Assembly (NCBI GenBank): GCA_900317025.1 | Contig: ONFG01000022.1 | Coordinates: 1 to 43,084, forward strand | DNA length: 43,084 bases | Direction: 5' to 3' | Origin: an uncultured Eubacteriales bacterium | Lineage (GTDB): Bacteria > Bacillota > Clostridia > Oscillospirales > Acutalibacteraceae | Shown here: in pieces, positions 40,091-43,084 of the stretch | How the letters are laid out: every line of letters begins with the position of its first letter | How positions within the stretch are numbered: position 1 is the stretch's first letter | Position numbers and translations under genes: made by a program | Notes under the pieces: model-generated | What the model saw: only the letters and a program-made list of their open reading frames with translations | Database searches by the model: none | What the model was told of the DNA's origin: nothing

Positions 40091-40134
40091 GGAGCGTTTT
40101 CTTAACGCGTCTACCCTCGCGGGTTCGAATCCCT
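40091..40134 (+). repeat. 44-bp direct repeat with tRNA-like 3' end, copy 1
   Basis: Identical to 40275-40318. It ends in a tRNA T-arm-like GGGTTCGAATCCC and contains an anticodon-stem-like GCGT-TTTCTTA-ACGC. No matching 5' half or acceptor stem is present, so it is a fragment, not a gene. Confidence 0.7.
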
Positions 40135-40144
40135 ATATATAATT

Positions 40145-40175
40145 AAAAAAAGCCCGTTTCAAAAAAACGGACTTT
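40145..40175 (-). terminator. Terminator-like hairpin downstream of a tRNA 3' fragment
   Basis: On the minus strand AAAGTCCGTTT pairs with AAACGGGCTTT (one mismatch) followed by a T-run. It lies 14 bases after the tRNA-like end at 40189. Confidence 0.65.
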
Positions 40176-40188
40176 CTCAAAAAAATAA

Positions 40189-40208
40189 GCGCGCCAAAAG
40201 GGATTCGA
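40189..40208 (-). other. tRNA 3'-end fragment on the minus strand
   Basis: Reads TCGAATCCC...TTGGCGCGC on the minus strand, the same 20 bases as 40375-40394. The preceding sequence does not form a T-stem or anticodon arm, so it is a remnant joined to unrelated sequence. Confidence 0.55.
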
Positions 40209-40274
40209 CCAAAGGCTTCGCCTTTGATGGCTCACGCCTGGGCGTTCGCCGATCGACGCTAAAAGCGCTCCACC

Positions 40275-40318
40275 GGAGCGTTTTCTTAACGCGTCTACCC
40301 TCGCGGGTTCGAATCCCT
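40275..40318 (+). repeat. 44-bp direct repeat with tRNA-like 3' end, copy 2
   Basis: Identical to 40091-40134. It is preceded by a GCGCTCC/GGAGCG inverted repeat and followed by GCGC, unlike copy 1, so the shared block is sharply bounded. Confidence 0.7.
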
Positions 40319-40339
40319 GCGCTATATACAAGTTAAAAC

Positions 40340-40377
40340 AAAAAAAGAGTTTGATGCTTTATCAAACTCCTTTAGCG
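40340..40377 (-). terminator. Intrinsic terminator, second copy of the 38-bp direct repeat
   Basis: A perfect 9-bp stem with seven T on the minus strand, directly after the tRNA 3' half at 40377-40420, as expected for a tRNA gene terminator. Confidence 0.85.
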
Positions 40378-40420
40378 CGCCAAAAGGGATTCGAACCCCC
40401 GACCTTTCGCTTAGGAGGCA
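40377..40420 (-). pseudogene. 3' half of a tRNA-Arg(CCT)-like gene
   Basis: On the minus strand: anticodon-loop-like CTCCTAA (anticodon CCT at 40413-40415), variable bases, T-arm GGGGGTTCGAATCCCTT and acceptor 3' strand TTGGCGC. The 5' side (40421-40470) has no matching acceptor strand or D-arm, and the anticodon stem pairs in only three positions, so the gene is truncated. Identity as Arg(CCT) is inferred from the loop. Confidence 0.55.
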
Positions 40421-40478
40421 TTTGTTCCGTAGAATATAATATCACAGATCGCGGGTCATGTCAAGCAAAAAATACGGT

Positions 40479-40570
40479 TGGCAAGCGCCGACAGGCAGTT
40501 CCGATTTTACTTTTTTGTAAAGCTTAGCTGATCTCCGTGTCGAGGGCTGCCCATAAAAATTATACACTTA
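40479..40570. repeat. Dispersed intergenic repeat, family 1, copy C
   Basis: A full-length copy: GGCAAGCGCCGACAGGCAG start (21 bases identical to copy B), CGATTTTAC block, GGGCTGCCC block and TATACACTTA end. Just upstream of it on the plus strand is the truncated tRNA. Confidence 0.75.
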
Positions 40571-40602
40571 AAACAATCCGTGCCGGCTCTGTGTCCGCCA
40601 AA

Positions 40603-40644
40603 TGAAAGATTCCCGTACACCTTGAAGTATACGGGAATCTTTCA
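40603..40644. terminator. Large perfect hairpin downstream of DUF4173
   Basis: A 15-bp perfect stem TGAAAGATTCCCGTA/TACGGGAATCTTTCA with a 12-base loop. There is no T-run on either side, so a terminator is only one reading; it could also be an mRNA 3'-end or a mobile-element remnant. Confidence 0.4.
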
Positions 40645-40824
40645 CGCTTTGATATATACTGAAAAATAGGAATACTCTGCGTAGAATAGCTTATTTATTC
40701 TGAAGCCTTTCTTGTATAATAAATATACTATACAGCTGCGCAGAATTCAAGAGGGTGCATAAAGAAATTTTATGAATTTTTTCAGGTACACACTGGTGTG
40801 AAATCCAATTTCTGGGAGGTATCA
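40645..40824. other. Gene-free stretch with isolated plus-strand expression signals
   Basis: A TATAAT at 40715-40720, then GAGGG and GGGAGG ribosome-site-like sequences (about 40751 and 40814) on the plus strand lead only to tiny frames that end at 40848, inside the 3' end of the DUF4173 gene. This may be the 5' remnant of a lost gene. Confidence 0.35.
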
Positions 40825-42495
40825 TTATTGCAAAACATCAGTATATGAGCCAAAGCCGCCTATCACCTCGTCGGCAGGCTGCGCGTCTAGGATCACCTTG
40901 CCGGCGATGTATCGCGCGCTGTTGAAGTCCCACGCCGTCATTTGATCATACTGCTCGGCGATATACTTCCGATCCTTGAAGAATTTCCTGACGTCTTCGT
41001 AAGCCTTTGCGCCGTCTGCCTTTGTTATCTCCGCAAAAACGGGCGCTGCCGAGGCGTCGAGATCGCACATCGCCGAGTAACCCATCCACGAGATCTCGCC
41101 GCTGCGCCAGTGGTCGATATTATAGCGGGCGATCATACTGTCGACCGGGACGAGCCACATCACAAGCAGCACCAGTGCGGCTAAGCAGTAGCCGAGTTTC
41201 GTGAACGACAGCTTCGGCACGAACTGCTTGACGATAAGCACCGCGAACATCACAAAGAGATACACCATGAAGACAGACGTCTCTATGCGCTTCGGGGTCA
41301 TGCCGTAGATGCTGATGTAGAGCAGCATTTTCGAGAGCGCCGTCGCGATCAGGCAGTGGGTCAGCAGGCAAAACACGACCACGAACCACTTGAGCACCGA
41401 CGCGCTGCTCTCTCTGCGCTTCGCAAAGAACATCACGACGGCGATCACGGCGAGGTTTATCACCGCAACGGCGCAAAGCTGGAAGAAGCCGCTGCGCGCG
41501 TAGTCCGCGTAGCTGAAGTCGGGGTCGCCCAGAACGTTCGCAGTGAAGACGTGGATAACCTGTATCGCGGTAAAGATGACGTAAAGAATCGTCAGCGGCG
41601 TGAGGAACGCGGTACACATCGACGTTGGAAGAACGCGCACATCGGTGTGATTCGTCTTTTGGAGCACGTCTTCGTTGCGCATCTTGTAGACCCTCGAATA
41701 TACCGCGCCGAAGATGTACATCGAGATCGGCAGCGAGAAGACCACGACAAAAATGTTCGCAATTATGTGGTCTTCGATCCACTGTGAGATCGCGTCGAGC
41801 GAAAATGAGAATATGCTCCCGAACGCCTCGTCGGCAGAGCCGAGAAGAGCCGCAACGACTGCGCAGAGCGGTATGCTCATCAGCACTCCGACGATCACGG
41901 GCAGCGCGTTTTTGAAGCGGTCGCGCAGATCCTCATCCTTATTCCTTTCGGGCTTCCTGAACAGCGCGCCGAAAAGAGCGCCGAACTGATGAAACGGCGA
42001 GATCACTACGGCGCGAAAGGCGTTGAAGATCACGCTGCGGCTGCCCTCTTTGTAGCTTGCGTAGGAAAAGTAGGCGTTGCCTGCGAAGATGAACGCGGCG
42101 CAAAGAGCTGTCACCGAACCGTTGTCGCAGAAGAGGAACGACGGCGCAAGCAAAAGGTTTGCCGCGAAGATAACGTTCGTCACCCTGCCGCCCTTCATGC
42201 CGAGGCTGCGGCAGTAGAAAAAATTGAACAGCGTAACTGCAGCAGCGTCAACGGTCGCCATAAGCCCCAACCCCGACGCGTCGAGCGACATAATAAAGGT
42301 TTTCAATACAAGATACCCGACAACGGCGGCTGCAAGCGCGAACCACCTGTCTTTCCCGTCATAGAGGCAGGGCGGCAGCTTCGGCGTATTTATATAGTTT
42401 ACCGGAGCGCTTTGGAACTCCGCGTTCACGGCGGTCTGCGGCGGAGTTTGCACGGATTCCTTTTCGAGCGTTACGGGCGCTTTATCTTCATTCAT
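40825..42495 (-). CDS. DUF4173 polytopic membrane protein
   Basis: 556 residues. A polar N-terminus (1-45, MNEDKAPVTLEKE) is followed by roughly a dozen hydrophobic segments across about 50-460, then a soluble C-terminal part (about 465-556). The block DFSYADYARSGFFQLCAVAVINL is the hallmark of DUF4173. ATG 42495 has AAAGGA 8 bases upstream; the start region overlaps the end of the XRE gene by 8 bases, so they are coupled. Function unknown; such proteins often sit with a small HTH regulator and DUF2975, as here, which suggests a regulated membrane stress or transport role, but this is inference. Confidence 0.85.
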   Translation of the reverse strand: MNEDKAPVTLEKESVQTPPQTAVNAEFQSAPVNYINTPKLPPCLYDGKDRWFALAAAVVGYLVLKTFIMSLDASGLGLMATVDAAAVTLFNFFYCRSLGMKGGRVTNVIFAANLLLAPSFLFCDNGSVTALCAAFIFAGNAYFSYASYKEGSRSVIFNAFRAVVISPFHQFGALFGALFRKPERNKDEDLRDRFKNALPVIVGVLMSIPLCAVVAALLGSADEAFGSIFSFSLDAISQWIEDHIIANIFVVVFSLPISMYIFGAVYSRVYKMRNEDVLQKTNHTDVRVLPTSMCTAFLTPLTILYVIFTAIQVIHVFTANVLGDPDFSYADYARSGFFQLCAVAVINLAVIAVVMFFAKRRESSASVLKWFVVVFCLLTHCLIATALSKMLLYISIYGMTPKRIETSVFMVYLFVMFAVLIVKQFVPKLSFTKLGYCLAALVLLVMWLVPVDSMIARYNIDHWRSGEISWMGYSAMCDLDASAAPVFAEITKADGAKAYEDVRKFFKDRKYIAEQYDQMTAWDFNSARYIAGKVILDAQPADEVIGGFGSYTDVLQ

Positions 42496-42706
42496 CACTC
42501 TCGTCCTTTCTGTATTCCAGTATGTCGCCGGGCTGGCAGCTGAGCACCTCGCAAAGCCGGCACAGCGTTGAAAAGCGTATTGCCTTCGCCTTGTTGTTTT
42601 TGAGTATAGAGAGGTTCGCGGGCGTTATTCCGATCGCCTCGGCAAGCTCGCCGGCGGGGATCTTCCGCTTCGCCATCATGACGTCGAGATTAACGATTAT
42701 TGCCAT
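42488..42706 (-). CDS. Small XRE-family HTH regulator (YozG-like)
   Basis: 72 residues from ATG 42706 (GAGGTGG upstream); a longer open frame has no credible start. A single Cro/C1-type helix-turn-helix: MMAKRKIPAGELAEAIGITPANLSILKN split over helices 1-3, then STLCRLCEVLSCQPGDILEY, typical of YozG-like regulators that pair with DUF2975 proteins. It would bind DNA as a dimer and probably controls this operon. It sits 10 bases after the DUF2975 gene and overlaps the DUF4173 start. Confidence 0.9.
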   Translation of the reverse strand: MAIIVNLDVMMAKRKIPAGELAEAIGITPANLSILKNNKAKAIRFSTLCRLCEVLSCQPGDILEYRKDESDE

Positions 42707-42716
42707 ATCGACCACC

Positions 42717-43084
42717 TCACACCGTAAGGTCGTTCTCTTCGCGAAGCACGACCGCCTGCTCGAAAACGTTTTTGAGAACGCGAAGCAGCAGGCCCATGAA
42801 TGCGAACGCAAGCACGATCACAAGCCCCAGCAGACGCCAGAACGTCATCACGACCGAGATAAGCGAGATTGCAAAGCAGCAGTACGAGATTACGCGCAGC
42901 ACCGTTACATTCTCATGCTCGAAGACCTTTTCCTTTTTGATATTCGTCAGCAGCTTATTGAGAAGGAAGACGATGACCCCCGCCGGGATCATCGCCGCGT
43001 AAACGCAGCCGACAAACTGAGGGAAGATCGACGGCTTGTTTGAATAGACGTCGTACCAGCGTGCGAGCGCCGGAACGAAAGGAA
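42717..43084 (-). CDS. DUF2975 membrane protein, partial (5' end beyond the window)
   Basis: The frame is open from the stop at 42717 to the window edge (about 122 codons visible), so the start lies outside. Visible part: PSIFPQFVGCVYAAMIPAG and LLNKLLTNIKKEKVFEHENV, then two or more membrane helices (YCCFAISLISVVMTF, LVIVLAFAFMGLLLRV) and the end VFEQAVVLREENDLTV. The phrase KVFEHENV followed by LR and the end EENDLTV are typical of DUF2975. These proteins are small, four-helix membrane proteins that nearly always precede a YozG-like XRE regulator. Confidence 0.85.
   Translation of the reverse strand, partial: PFVPALARWYDVYSNKPSIFPQFVGCVYAAMIPAGVIVFLLNKLLTNIKKEKVFEHENVTVLRVISYCCFAISLISVVMTFWRLLGLVIVLAFAFMGLLLRVLKNVFEQAVVLREENDLTV

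Noticed and set aside
40377-40450. Complete tRNA-Arg gene
   Set aside because: Only the 3' half fits; no 5' acceptor strand or D-arm can be found within 80 bases upstream.

Overview
The window looks like a chromosomal segment of an anaerobic, spore-forming Gram-positive bacterium of the Ruminococcus/Oscillospiraceae type. The reasons are germination protease and dipicolinate synthase genes, a type III glutamine synthetase, the short HisG plus HisZ pair, strong Shine-Dalgarno sequences, many near-consensus sigma-A promoters (17-18 bp spacers), and three secreted proteins ending in or containing dockerin modules, which point to a cohesin/dockerin (cellulosome-like) surface system. No phage, insertion sequence, CRISPR array or complete RNA gene was recognised.

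Layout. 1-1.5 kb: a secreted DUF4430 protein with a C-terminal membrane anchor, then intergenic repeats. 1.5-5 kb: gpr, a FliB-like cysteine-cluster protein facing it, and dpaA-dpaB (dipicolinate synthase) behind a sigma-K-like promoter. 5-13.6 kb: a complete histidine operon on the minus strand (hisZ-G-D-C-B-H-A-F-IE-J) from one strong promoter. 13.8-17 kb: a dockerin-bearing papain-type peptidase, a CD1247-like zinc-ribbon protein and elongation factor P. 17-20.2 kb: glutamine synthetase III with an attenuator-like leader, then a NYN/PIN-like nuclease. 20.4-23.9 kb: a GH25 lysozyme with an internal dockerin, and a second secreted dockerin protein split in two by an apparent frameshift. 24-27.3 kb: mnmA, a C_GCAxxG_C_C protein, a zinc-ribbon/proline-repeat protein and an SseB-like protein. 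27.4-31.1 kb: a plus-strand operon of a peptide-binding lipoprotein, a cyclase-family hydrolase, a HAD phosphatase and QueH. 31.1-36.2 kb: a Gld-like ABC exporter operon. 36.3-39.9 kb: DUF4250, L-lactate dehydrogenase, a YgjP-like metallopeptidase with a duplicated N-terminal module, and a substrate-binding lipoprotein. 39.9-40.8 kb: gene-free, filled with tRNA-derived fragments, direct repeats, terminators and a dispersed repeat. 40.8 kb to the end: DUF4173 membrane protein, a small XRE regulator and a partial DUF2975 protein.

How the genes work together. The histidine operon encodes every step from PRPP and ATP to histidine, including a PHP-type histidinol phosphatase. The dipicolinate genes and Gpr belong to the two ends of the spore cycle. 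The dockerin peptidase and lysozyme would be displayed through cohesins encoded elsewhere. The most distinctive signals are the glnN leader (two abutting hexaloop hairpins overlapping a terminator, resembling an ANTAR target), the frameshifted dockerin gene, the tRNA-scrap region with two perfect direct repeats, two dispersed intergenic repeat families, and the duplicated module in the YgjP-like peptidase. I found no clear evidence of a wholly new multi-gene system.
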